In this document: in pieces, positions 27,001 through 39,000 of the stretch
Numbering within the stretch: position 1 is the first letter of the stretch
How the letters are laid out: each line of letters begins with the position of its first letter
Origin: Glandiceps talaboti
Lineage: Eukaryota; Hemichordata; Enteropneusta; Spengelidae
Reading direction: 5' to 3'
Length of the DNA stretch: 64,000 nucleotides
Assembly: GCF_964340395.1 (NCBI RefSeq)
Contig: NC_135555.1
Span: 5,189,001 to 5,253,000, forward strand
Program-made: the position numbers and the translations under genes
Notes under the pieces: generated by a model
Told to the model about the DNA's origin: nothing
The model's database searches: none
What the model saw: only the letters and a program-made list of their open reading frames with translations

Positions 27001-30000
27001 ACTAGTAGTTGTGAGAGAAGATGTTGTCAATTCCTCCTCTGTAGTAGTTGGCACACTAGTAGTTGTTAGTATTGGTGCAGATGTCTCCAATTCTGTTGTT
27101 GTTGTTGCAGTAACAGTTGTTAGGCTTGGAGTTATTGGTAAAGCAGAAGTTGTGGCCTCTTCTGTTGTTGTTGTTGCCAAGACTGTTGTCTTAGAAGGTG
27201 TTGTCGGTACAGTAGTTGTGACATTGAATGTTGTGAACTCTGTTTCTATAGTGGTGGGCAAACCAGTTGTAGTAGTAACAGCAGGTTGTGATGTTTCAGC
27301 TGGAGTTGATGTTGTCAAAACTGTTGTTGCACTAGGTGTTGTTGGGAAAGCAGTGGTTACATTCAAGGTAGTCAGTTCCGTCTGTGTGGTAGTTGGTATA
27401 GTGGAAGCTGTAAGAGTGGCTGGTGTTGTTGCTGCTTCTGTGGTTGTTTCCAAGACTGTTGTGGGACTAGTAGTTGTGAGAGAAGATGTTGTCAATTCCT
27501 CCTCTGTAGTAGTTGGCACACTAGAAGTTGTTAGTATTGGTGCAGATGTCTCCAATTCTGTTGTTGTTGTTGCAGTAACAGTTGTTAGGCTTGGAGTTGT
27601 TGGTAAAGCAGAAGTTGTGGCCTCTTCTGTTGTTGTTGTTGCCAGGACTGTTGTCTTAGAAGGTGTTGTCGGTACAGTAGTTGTGAAATTGAATGTTGTG
27701 AACTCCGTTTCTACAGTGGTGGGCAAACCAGTTGTAGTAGTAACAGCAGGTTGTGATGTTTCAGCTGGAGTTGTTGTTGTCAAAACTGTTGTTGCACTAG
27801 GTGTTGTTGGCAAAGCAGTGGTTACATTCAAGGTAGTCAGTTCCGTCTGTGTGGTAGTTGGTATAGTGGAAGCTGTAAGAGTGGCTGGTGTTGTTGCTGC
27901 TTCTGTGGTTGTTTCCAAGACTGTTGTGGGACTAGTAGTTGTGAGAGAAGATGTTGTCAATTCCTCCTCTGTAGTAGTTGGCACACTAGTAGTTGTTAGT
28001 GTTGGTGCAGATGTCTCCAATTCTGTTGTTGTTGTTGCAGTAACAGTTGTTAGGCTTGGAGTTGTTGGTAAAGCAGAAGTTGTGGCCTCTTCTGTTGTTG
28101 TTGTTGCCAAGACTGTTGTCTTAGAAGGTGTTGTCGGTACAGTAGTTGTGAAATTGAATGTTGTGAACTCCGTTTCTATAGTGGTGGGCAAACCAGTTGT
28201 AGTAGTAACAGCAGGTTGTGATGTTTCAGCTGGAGTTGTTGTTGTCAAAACTGTTGTTGCACTAGGTGTTGTTGGGAAAGCAGTGGTTACATTCAAGGTA
28301 GTCAGTTCCGTCTGTGTGGTAGTTGGTATAGTGGAAGCTGTAAGAGTGGCTGGTGTTGTTGCTGCTTCTGTGGTTGTTTCCAAGACTGTTGTGGGACTAG
28401 TAGTTGTGAGAGAAGATGTTGTCAATTCCTCCTCTGTAGTAGTTGGCACACTAAAAGTTGTTAGTATTGGTGCAGATGTCTCCAATTCTGTTGTTGTTGT
28501 TGCAGTAACAGTTGTTAGGCTTGGAGTTGTTGGTAAAGCAGAAGTTGTGGCCTCTTCTGTTGTTGTTGTTGCCAGGACTGTTGTCTTAGAAGGTGTTGTC
28601 GGTACAGTAGTTGTGAAATTGAATGTTGTGAACTCCGTTTCTACAGTGGTGGGCAAACCAGTTGTAGTAGTAACAGCAGGTTGTGATGTTTCAGCTGGAG
28701 TTGATGTTGTCAAAACTGTTGTTGCACTAGGTGTTGTTGGGAAAGCAGTGGTTACATTCAAGGTAGTCAGTTCCGTCTGTGTGGTAGTTGGTATAGTGGA
28801 AGCTGTAAGAGTGGCTGGTGTTGTTGCTGCTTCTGTGGTTGTTTCCAAGACTATTGTGGGACTAGTAGTTGTGAGAGAAGATGTTGTCAATTCCTCCTCT
28901 GTAGTAGTTGGCACATTAGTAGTTGTTAGTGTTGGTGCAGATGTCTCCAATTCTGTTGTTGTTGTTGCAGTAACAGTTGTTAGGCTTGGAGTTGTTGGTA
29001 AAGCAGAAGTTGTGGCCTCTTCTGTTGTTGTTGTTGCCAAGACTGTTGTCTTAGAAGGTGTTGTCGGTACAGTAGTTGTGAAATTGAATGTTGTGAACTC
29101 CGTTTCTATAGTGGTGGGCAAACCAGTTGTAGTAGTAACAGCAGGTTGTGATGTTTCAGCTGGAGTTGTTGTTGTCAAAACTGTTGTTGCACTAGGTGTT
29201 GTTGGGAAAGCAGTGGTTACATTCAAGGTAGTCAGTTCCGTCTGTGTGGTAGTTGGTATAGTGGAAGCTGTAAGAGTGGCTGGTGTTGTTGCTGCTTCTG
29301 TGGTTGTTTCCAAGACTGTTGTGGGACTAGTAGTTGTGAGAGAAGATGTTGTCAATTCCTCCTCTGTAGTAGTTGGCACACTAAAAGTTGTTAGTATTGG
29401 TGCAGATGTCTCCAATTCTGTTGTTGTTGTTGCAGTAACAGTTGTTAGGCTTGGAGTTGTTGGTAAAGCAGAAGTTGTGGCCTCTTCTGTTGTTGTTGTT
29501 GCCAAGACTGTTGTCTTAGAAGGTGTTGTCGGTACAGTAGTTGTGAAATTGAATGTTGTGAACTCCGTTTCTATAGTGGTGGGCAAACCAGTTGTAGTAG
29601 TAACAGCAGGTTGTGATGTTTCAGCTGGAGTTGTTGTTGTCAAAACTGTTGTTGCACTAGGTGTTGTTGGCAAAGCAGTGGTTACATTCAAGGTAGTCAG
29701 TTCCGTCTGTGTGGTAGTTGGTATAGTGGAAGCTGTAAGAGTGGCTGGTGTTGTTGCTGCTTCTTTGGTTGTTTCCAAGACTATTGTGGGAATAGTAGTT
29801 GTGAGAGAAGATGTTGTCAATTCCTCCTCTGTAGTAGTTGGCACACTAGTAGTTGTTAGTATTGGTGCAGATGTCTCCAATTCTGTTGTTGTTGTTGCAG
29901 TAACAGTTGTTAGGCTTGGAGTTATTGGTAAAGCAGAAGTTGTGGCCTCTTCTGTTGTTGTTGTTGCCAAGACTGTTGTCTTAGAAGTTGTTGTCGGTAC

Positions 30001-33000
30001 AGTACTTGTGAAATTGAATGTTGTGAACTCCATTTCTATAGTGGTGGGCAAACCAGTTGTAGTAGTAACAGCAGGTTGTGATGTTTCAGCTGGAGTTGTT
30101 GTTGTCAAAACTGTTGTTGCACTAGGTGTTGTTGGCAAAGCAGTGGTTACATTCAAGGTAGTCAGTTCCGTCTGTGTGGTAGTTGGTATAGTGGAAGCTG
30201 TAAGAGTGGCTGGTGTTGTTGCTGCTTCTGTGGTTGTTTCCAAGACTATTGTGGGACTAGTAGTTGTGAGAGAAGATGTTGTCAATTCCTCCTCTGTAGT
30301 AGTTGGCACACTAGTAGTTGTAAGTATTGGTGCAGATGTCTCCAATTCTGTTGTTGTTGTTGCAGTAACAGTTGTTAGGCTTGGAGTTGTTTGTAAAGCA
30401 GAAGTTGTGGCCTCTTCTGTTGTTGTTGTTGCCAAGACTGTTGTCTTAGAAGGTGTTGTCGGTACAGTAGTTGTGACATTGAATGTTGTGAACTCTGTTT
30501 CTATAGTGGTGGGCAAACCAGTTGTAGTAGTTACAGCAGGTTGTGATGTTTCAGCTGGAGTTGTTGTTGTCAAAACTGTTGTTGCACTAGGTGTTGTTGG
30601 CAAAGCAGTGGTTACATTCAAGGTAGTCAGTTCCGTCTGTGTGGTAGTTGGTATAGTGGAAGCTTTAAGATTGGCTGGTGTTGTTGCTGCTTCTGTGGTT
30701 GTTTCCAAGACTGTTGTGGGACTAGTAGTTGTGAGAGAAGATGTTGTCAATTCCTCCTCTTTAGTAGTTGGCACACTAGTAGTTGTTAGTATTGGTGCAG
30801 ATGTCTTCAATTCTGTTGTTGTTGTTGCAGTAACAGTTGTTAGGCTTGGAGTTGTTGGTAAAGCAGAAGTTGTGGCCTCTTCTGTTGTTGTTGTTGCCAA
30901 GATTGTTTTCTTAGAAGGTGTTGTTGGTACAGCAGTTTTGAAATTGAATGTTGTGAACTCCGTTTCTACAGTGGTGGGCAAACCAGTTGTAGTAGTAACA
31001 GCAGGTTGTGATGTTTCAGCTGGAGTTGTTGTTGTCAAAACTGTTGTTGCACTAGGTGTTGTTGGCAAAGCAGTGGTTACATTCAAGGTAGTCAGTTCCG
31101 TCTGTGTGGTAGTTGGTATAGTGGAAGTTGTAAGAGTGGCTGGTGTTGTTGCTGCTTCTGTGGTTGTTTCCAAGACTATTGTGGGACTAGTAGTTGTGAG
31201 AGAAGATGTTGTCAATTCCTCCTCTGTAGTAGTTGGCACACTAGTAGTTGTTAGTATTGGTGCAGATGTCTCAAATTCTGTTGTTGTTGTTGCAGTAACA
31301 GTTGTTAGGCTTGGAGTTGTTGGTAAAGCAGAAGTTGTGGCCTCTTCTGTTGTTGTTGTTGCCAAGATTGTTGTCTTAGAAGGTGTTGTTGGTACAGCAG
31401 TTGTGAAATTGAATGTTGTGAACTCCGTTTCTACAGTGGTGGGCAAACCAGTTGTAGTAGTAACAGCAGGTTGTGATGTTTCAGCTGGAGTTGTTGTTGT
31501 CAAAACTGTTGTTGCACTAGGTGTTGTCGGCAAAGCAGTGGTTACATTCAAGGTAGTCAGTTCCGTCTGTGTGGTAGTTGGTATAGTGGAAGCTGTAAGA
31601 GTGGCTGGTGTTGTTGCTGCTTCTGTGGTTGTTTCCAAGACTGTTGTGGGACTAGTAGTTGTGAGAGAAGATGTTGTCAATTCCTCCTCTGTAGTAGTTG
31701 GCACACTAGAAGTTGTTAGTTTTGGTGCAGATGTCTCCAATTCTGTTGTTGTTGTTGCAGTAACAGTTGTTAGGCTTGTTGTTGTTGGTAAAGCAGAAGT
31801 TGTGGCCTCTTCTGTTGTTGTCGTTGCTGCCAGGACTGTTGTCTTAGAAGGTGTTGTCGGTACAGTAGTTGTGAAATTGAATGTTGTGAACACCGTTTCT
31901 ATAGTGGTGGGCAAACCAGTTGTAGTAGTAACAGCAGGTTGTGATGTTTCAGCTGGAGTTGTTGTTGTCAAAACTGTTGTTGCACTAGGTGTTGTTGGCA
32001 AAGCAGTGGTTACATTCAAGGTAGTCAGTTCCGTCTGTGTGGTAGTTGGTATAGTGGAAGCTGTAAGAGTGGCTGGTGTTGTTGCTGCTTCTGTGGTTGT
32101 TTCCAAGACTGTTGTGGGACTAGTAGTTGTGAGAGAAGATGTTGTCAATTCCTCCTCTGTAGTAGTTGGCACACTAGTAGTTGTTAGTATTGGTGCAGAT
32201 GTCTCCAATTCTGTTGTTGTTGTTGCAGTAACAGTTGTTAGGCTTGGAGTTGTTGGTAAAGCAGAAGTTGTGGCTTCTTCTGTTGTTGTTGTTGCCAGGA
32301 CTGTTGTCTTAGAAGGTGTTGTCGGTACAGTAGTTGTGAAATTGAATGTTGTGAACTCCGTTTCTACAGTGGTGGGCAAACCAGTTGTAGTAGTAACAGC
32401 AGGTTGTGATGTTTCAGCTGGAGTTGTTGTTGTCAAAACTGTTGTTGCACTAGGTGTTGTTGGCAAAGCAGTGGTTACATTCAAGGTAGTCAGTTCCGTC
32501 TGTGTGGTAGTTGGTATAGTGGAAGCTGTAAGAGTGGCTGGTGTTGTTGCTGCTTCTGTGGTTGTTTCCAAGACTGTTGTGGGACTAGTAGTTGTGAGAG
32601 AAGATGTTGTCAATTCCTCCTCTGTAGTAGTTGGCACACTAGAAGTTGTTAGTGTTGGTGCAGATGTCTCCAATTCTGTTGTTGTTGTTGCAGTAACAGT
32701 TGTTAGGCTTGGAGTTGTTGGTAAAGCAGAAGTTGTGGCCTCTTCTGTTGTTGTTGTTGTTGCCAAGACTGTTGTCTTAGAAGGTGTTGTCGGTACAGTA
32801 GTTGTGACATGGAATGTTGTGAACTCTGTTTCTATAGTGGTGGGCAAACCAGTTGTAGTAGTAACAGCAGGTTGTGATGTTTCAGCTGGAGTTGTTGTTG
32901 TCAAAACTGTTGTTGCACTAGGTGTTGTCGGCAAAGCAGTGGTTACATTCAAGGAATTCAGTTCCGTCTGTGTGGTAGTTGGTATAGTGGAAGCTGTAAG

Positions 33001-36000
33001 AGTGGCTGGTGTTGTTGCTGCTTCTGTGGTTGTTTCCAAGACTGTTGTGGGACTAGTAGTTGTGAGAGAAGATGTTGTCAATTCCTCCTCTGTAGTAGTT
33101 GGCACACTAGAAGTTGTTAGTTTTGGTGCAGATGTCTCCAATTCTGTTGTTGTTGTTGCAGTAACAGTTGTTAGGCTTGTTGTTGTTGGTAAAGCAGAAG
33201 TTGTGGCCTCTTCTGTTGTTGTTGTTGCTGCCAGGACTGTTGTTTTAGAAGGTGTTGTCGGTACAGTAGTTGTGAAATTGAATGTTGTGAACACCGTTTC
33301 TATAGTGGTGGGCAAACCAGTTGTAGTAGTAACAGCAGGTTGTGATGTTTCAGCTGGAGTTGTTGTTGTCAAAACTGTTGTTGCACTAGGTGTTGTTGGC
33401 AAAGCAGTGGTTACATTCAAGGTAGTCAGTTCCGTCTGTGTGGTAGTTGGTATAGTGGAAGCTGTAAGAGTGGCTGGTGTTGTTGCTGCTTCTGTGGTTG
33501 TTTCCAAGACTGTTGTGGGACTAGTAGTTGTGAGAGAAGATGTTGTCAATTCCTCCTCTGTAGTAGTTGGCACACTAGTAGTTGTTAGTATTGGTGCAGA
33601 TGTCTCCAATTCTGTTGTTGTTGTTGCAGTAACAGTTGTTAGGCTTGGAGTTGTTGGTAAAGCAGAAGTTGTGGCCTCTTCTGTTGTTGTTGTTGCCAGG
33701 ACTGTTGTCTTAGAAGGTGTTGTCGGTACAGTAGTTGTGAAATTGAATGTTGTGAACTCCGTTTCTACAGTGGTGGGCAAACCAGTTGTAGTAGTAACAG
33801 CAGGTTGTGATGTTTCAGCTGGAGTTGTTGTTGTCAAAACTGTTGTTGCACTAGGTGTTGTTGGCAAAGCAGTGGTTACATTCAAGGTAGTCAGTTCCGT
33901 CTGTGTGGTAGTTGGTATAGTGGAAGCTGTAAGAGTGGCTGGTGTTGTTGCTGCTTCTGTGGTTGTTTCCAAGACTGTTGTGGGACTAGTAGTTGTGAGA
34001 GAAGATGTTGTCAATTCCTCCTCTGTAGTAGTTGGCACACTAGAAGTTGTTAGTGTTGGTGCAGATGTCTCCAATTCTGTTGTTGTTGTTGCAGTAACAG
34101 TTGTTAGGCTTGGAGTTGTTGGTAAAGCAGAAGTTGTGGCCTCTTCTGTTGTTGTTGTTGCCAAGATTGTTGTCTTAGAAGGTGTTGTCGGTACAGTAGT
34201 TGTGAAATTGAATGTTGTGAACTCCGTTTCTATAGTAGTGGGCAAACCAGTTGTAGTAGTAACAGCAGGTTGTGATGTTTCAGCTGGAGTTGTTGTTGTC
34301 AAAACTGTTGTTGCACTAGGTGTTGTTGGCAAAGCAGTGGTTACATTCAAGGTAGTCAGTTCCGTCTGTGTGGTAGTTGGTATAGTGGAAGCTGTAAGAG
34401 TGGCTGGTGTTGTTGCTGCTTCTGTGGTTGTTTCCAAGACTGTTGTGGGACTAGTAGTTGTGAGAGAAGATGTTGTCAATTCCTCCTCTGTAGTAGTTGG
34501 CATACTAGTAGTTGTTAGTGTTGGTGCAGATGTCTCCAATTCTGTTGTTGTTGTTGCAGTAACAGTTGTTAGGCTTGGAGTTGTTGGTAAAGCAGAAGTT
34601 GTGGCCTCTTCTGTTGTTGTTGTTGTTGCCAAGATTGTTGTCTTAGAAGGTGTTGTCGGTACAGTAGTTGTCAAATTGAATGTTGTGAACTCCGTTTCTA
34701 CAGTGGTGGGGAAACCAGTTGTAGTAGTAACAGCAGGCTGTGATGTTTCAGCTGGAGTTGTTGTTGTCAAAACTGTTGTTGCACTAGGTGTTGTTGGCAA
34801 AGCAGTGGTTACATTCAATGTAGTCAGTTCTGTCTGTGTGGTAGTTGGTATAGTGGAAGCTGTAAGAGTGGCTGGTGTTGTTGCTGCTTCTGTGGTTGTT
34901 TCCAAGACTGTTGTGGGACTAGTAGTTGTGAGAGAAGATGTTGTCAATTCCTCCTCTGTAGTAGTTGGCACACTAGTAGTTGTTAGTGTTGGTGCAGATG
35001 TCTCCAATTCTGTTGTTGTTGTTGCAGTAACAGTTGTTAGGCTTGGAGTTGTTGGTAAAGCAGAAGTTGTGGCCTCTTCTGTTGTTGTTGTTGCCAGGAC
35101 TGTTGTCTTAGAAGGTGTTGTCGGTACAGTAGTTGTGAAATTGAATGTTGTGAACTCCGTTTCTATAGTGGTGGGCAAACCAGTTGTAGTAGTAACAGCA
35201 GGTTGTGATGTTTCAGCTGGAGTTGTTGTTGTCAAAACTGTTGTTGCACTAGGTGTTGTTGGCAAAGCAGTGGTTACATTCAAGGTAGTCAGTTCCGTCT
35301 GTGTGGTAGTTGGTATAGTGGAAGCTGTAAGAGTGGCTGGTGTTGTTGCTGCTTCTGTGGTTGTTTCCAAGACTGTTGTGGGACTAGTAGTTGTGAGAGA
35401 AGATGTTGTCAATTCCTCCTCTGTAGTAGTTGGCACACTAGTAGTTGTTAGTGTTGGTGCAGATGTCTTCAATTCTGTTGTTGTTGTTGCAGTAACAGTT
35501 GTTAGGCTTGGAGTTGTTGGTAAAGCAGAAGTTGTGGCCTCTTCTGTTGTTGTTGTTGCCAAGACTGTTGTCTTAGAAGGTGTTGTCGGTACAGTAGTTG
35601 TGAAATTGAATGTTGTGAACTCCGTTTCTATAGTGGTTAGCAAACCAGTTGTAGTAGTAACAGCAGGTTGTGATGTTTCAGCTGGAGTTGTTGTTGTCAA
35701 AACTGTTGTTGCACTAGGTGTTGTTGTCAAAGCAGTGGTTACATTCAAGGTAGTCAGTTCCGTCTGTGTGGTAGTTGGTATAGTGGAAGCTGTAAGAGTG
35801 GCTGGTGTTGTTGCTGCTTCTGTGGTTGTTTCCAAGACTGTTGTGGGACTAGTAGTTGTGAGAGAAGATGTTGTCAATTCCTCCTCTGTAGTAGTTGGCA
35901 CACTAGTAGTTGTTAGTGTTGGTGCAGACGTCTCCAATTCTGTTGTTGTTGTTGCAGTAACAGTTGTTAGGCTTGGAGTTGTTGGAAAAGCAGAAGTTGT

Positions 36001-39000
36001 GGCCTCTTCTGTTGTTGTTGTTGTTGCCAAGATTGTTGTCTTAGAAGGTGTTGTCGGTACAGTAGTTGTCAAATTGAATGTTGTGAACTCCGTTTCTACA
36101 GTGGTGGGGAAACCAGTTGTAGTAGTAACAGCAGGCTGTAATGTTTCAGCTGGAGTTGTTGTTGTCAAAACTGTTGTTGCACTAGGTGTTGTTGGCAAAG
36201 CAGTGGTTACATTCAATGTAGTCAGTTCTGTCTGTGTGGTAGTTGGTATAGTGGAAGCTGTAAGAGTGGCTGGTGTTGTTGCTGCTTCTGTGGTTGTTTC
36301 CAAGACTGTTGTGGGACTAGTAGTTGTGAGAGAAGATGTTGTCAATTCCTCCTCTGTAGTAGTTGGCACACTAGTAGTTGTTAGTGTTGGTGCAGATGTC
36401 TCCAATTCTGTTGTTGTTGTTGCAGTAACAGTTGTTAGGCTTGGAGTTGTTGGTAAAGCAGAAGTTGTGGCCTCTTCTGTTGTTGTTGTTGCCAGGACTG
36501 TTGTCTTAGAAGGTGTTGTCGGTACAGTAGTTGTGAAATTGAATGTTGTGAACTCCGTTTCTATAGTGGTGGGCAAACCAATTGTAGTAGTAACAGCAGG
36601 TTGTGATGTTTCAGCTGGAGTTGTTGTTGTCAAAACTGTTGTTGCACTAGGTGTTGTTGGCAAAGCAGTGGTTACATTCAAGGTAGTCAGTTCCGTCTGT
36701 GTGGTAGTTGGTATAGTGGAAGCTGTAAGAGTGGCTGGTGTTGTTGCTGCTTCTGTGTTTGTTTCCAAGACTGTTGTGGGACTAGTAGTTGTGAGAGAAG
36801 ATGTTGTCAATTCCTCCTCTGTAGTAGTTGGCATACTAGTAGTTGTTAGTGTTGGTGCAGATGTCTCCAATTCTGTTGTTGTTGTTGCAGTAACAGTTGT
36901 TAGGCTTGGAGTTGTTGGTAAAGCAGAAGTTGTGGCCTCTTCTGTTGTTGTTGTTGCCAAGACTGTTGTCTTAGAAGGTGTTGTCGGTACAGTAGTTGTG
37001 AAATTGAATGTTGTGAACTCCGTTTCTATAGTGGTTAGCAAACCAGTTGTAGTAGTAACAGCAGGTTGTGATGTTTCAGCTGGAGTTGTTGTTGTCAAAA
37101 CTGTTGTTGCACTAGGTGTTGTTGGCAAAGCAGTGGTTACATTCAAGGTAGTCAGTTCCGTCTGTGTGGTAGTTGGTATAGTGGAAGCTGTAAGAGTGGC
37201 TGGTGTTGTTGCTGCTTCTGTGGTTGTTTCCAAGACTGTTGTGGGACTAGTAGTTGTGAGAGAAGATGTTGTCAATTCCTCCTCTGTAGTAGTTGGCACA
37301 CTAGTAGTTGTTAGTGTTGGTGCAGACGTCTCCAATTCTGTTGTTGTTGTTGCAGTAACAGTTGTTAGGCTTGGAGTTGTTGGAAAAGCAGAAGTTGTGG
37401 CCTCTTTTGTTGTTGTTGTTGTTGCCAAGATTGTTGTCTTAGAAGGTGTTGTCGGTACAGTAGTTGTCAAATTGAATGTTGTGAACTCCGTTTCTACAGT
37501 GGTGGGGAAACCAGTTGTAGTAGTAACAGCAGGCTGTGATGTTTCAGCTGGAGTTGTTGTTGTCAAAACTGTTGTTGCACTAGGTGTTGTTGGCAAAGCA
37601 GTGGTTACATTCAATGTAGTCAGTTCTGTCTGTGTGGTAGTTGGTATAGTGGAAGCTGTAAGAGTGGCTGGTGTTGTTGCTGCTTCTGTGGTTGTTTCCA
37701 AGACTGTTGTGGGACTAGTAGTTGTGAGAGAAGATGTTGTCAATTCCTCCTCTGTAGTAGTTGGCACACTAGTAGTTGTTAGTGTTGGTGCAGATGTCTC
37801 CAATTCTGTTGTTGTTGTTGCAGTAACAGTTGTTAGGCTTGGAGTTGTTGGTAAAGCAGAAGTTGTGGCCTCTTCTGTTGTTGTTGTTGCCAGGACTGTT
37901 GTCTTAGAAGGTGTTGTCGGTACAGTAGTTGTGAAATTGAATGTTGTGAACTCCGTTTCTATAGTGGTGGGCAAACCAGTTGTAGTAGTAACAGCAGGTT
38001 GTGATGTTTCAGCTGGAGTTGTTGTTGTCAAAACTGTTGTTGCACTAGGTGTTGTTGGCAAAGCAGTGGTTACATTCAAGGTAGTCAGTTCCGTCTGTGG
38101 GGTAGTTGGTATAGTGGAAGCTGTAAGAGTGGCTGGTGTTGTTGCTGCTTCTGTGGTTGTTTCCAAGACTGTTGTGGGACTAGTAGTTGTGAGAGAAGAT
38201 GTTGTCAATTCCTCCTCTGTAGTAGTTGGCACACTAGTAGTTGTTAGTATTGGTGCAGATGTCTCCAATTCTGTTGTTGTTGTTGCAGTAACAGTTGTTA
38301 GGCTTGGAGTTGTTGGTAAAGCAGAAGTTGTGGCCTCTTCTGTTGTTGTTGTCGCCAGGGCTGTTGTCTTAGAAGGTGTTGTCGGTACAGTAGTTGTGAA
38401 ATTGAATGTTGTGAACTCCGTTTCTATAGTGGTGGGCAAACCAGTTGTAGTAGTAACAGCAGGTTGTGATGTTTCAGCTGGAGTTGTTGTTGTCAAAACT
38501 GTTGTTGCACTAGGTGTTGTTGGCAAAGCAGTGGTTACATTCAAGGTAGTCAGTTCCGTCTGTGTGGTAGTTGGTATAGTGGAAGCTGTAAGAGTGGCTG
38601 GTGTTGTTGCTGCTTCTGTGGTTGTTTCCAAGACTGTTGTGGGACTAGTAGTTGTGAGAGAAGATGTTGTCAATTCCTCCTCTGTAGTAGTTGGCACACT
38701 AGTAGTTGTTAGTGTTGGTGCAGATGTCTCCAATTCTGTTGTTGTTGTTGCAGTAACAGTTGTTAGGCTTGGAGTTGTTGGTAAAGCAGAAGTTGTGGCC
38801 TCTTCTGTTGTTGTTGTTGCCAGGACTGTTGTCTTAGAAGGTGTTGTCGGTACAGTAGTTGTGAAATTGAATGTTGTGAACTCCGTTTCTATAGTGGTGG
38901 GCAAACCAGTTGTAGTAGTAACAGCAGGTTGTGATGTTTCAGCTGGAGTTGTTGTTGTCAAAACTGTTGTTGCACTAGGTGTTGTTGGCAAAGCAGTGGT

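Larger units (their letters stand above)
15740..30660 (-). repeat. Higher-order repeat, 2 x 7,431 bp (16 units each)
   Basis: Copy 1 is about 15,740-23,170 and copy 2 about 23,171-30,601, matching on to about 30,660. Paired rare variants at exactly 7,431 bp: 'tcctgtgtag' 15,897/23,328 and 17,289/24,720; 'ggagttgatg' 17,093/24,524, 19,877/27,308 and 21,272/28,703; anchors 15,807/23,238. I noticed six single-base differences, near 17,872/25,303, 20,613/28,044, 21,533/28,964, 22,637/30,068, 22,890/30,321 and 23,105/30,536. The start of copy 1 overlaps copy 2 of the 5,106-bp repeat, so this duplication is the younger or partly re-copied event. It added 2,477 codons in frame. Confidence 0.9.
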
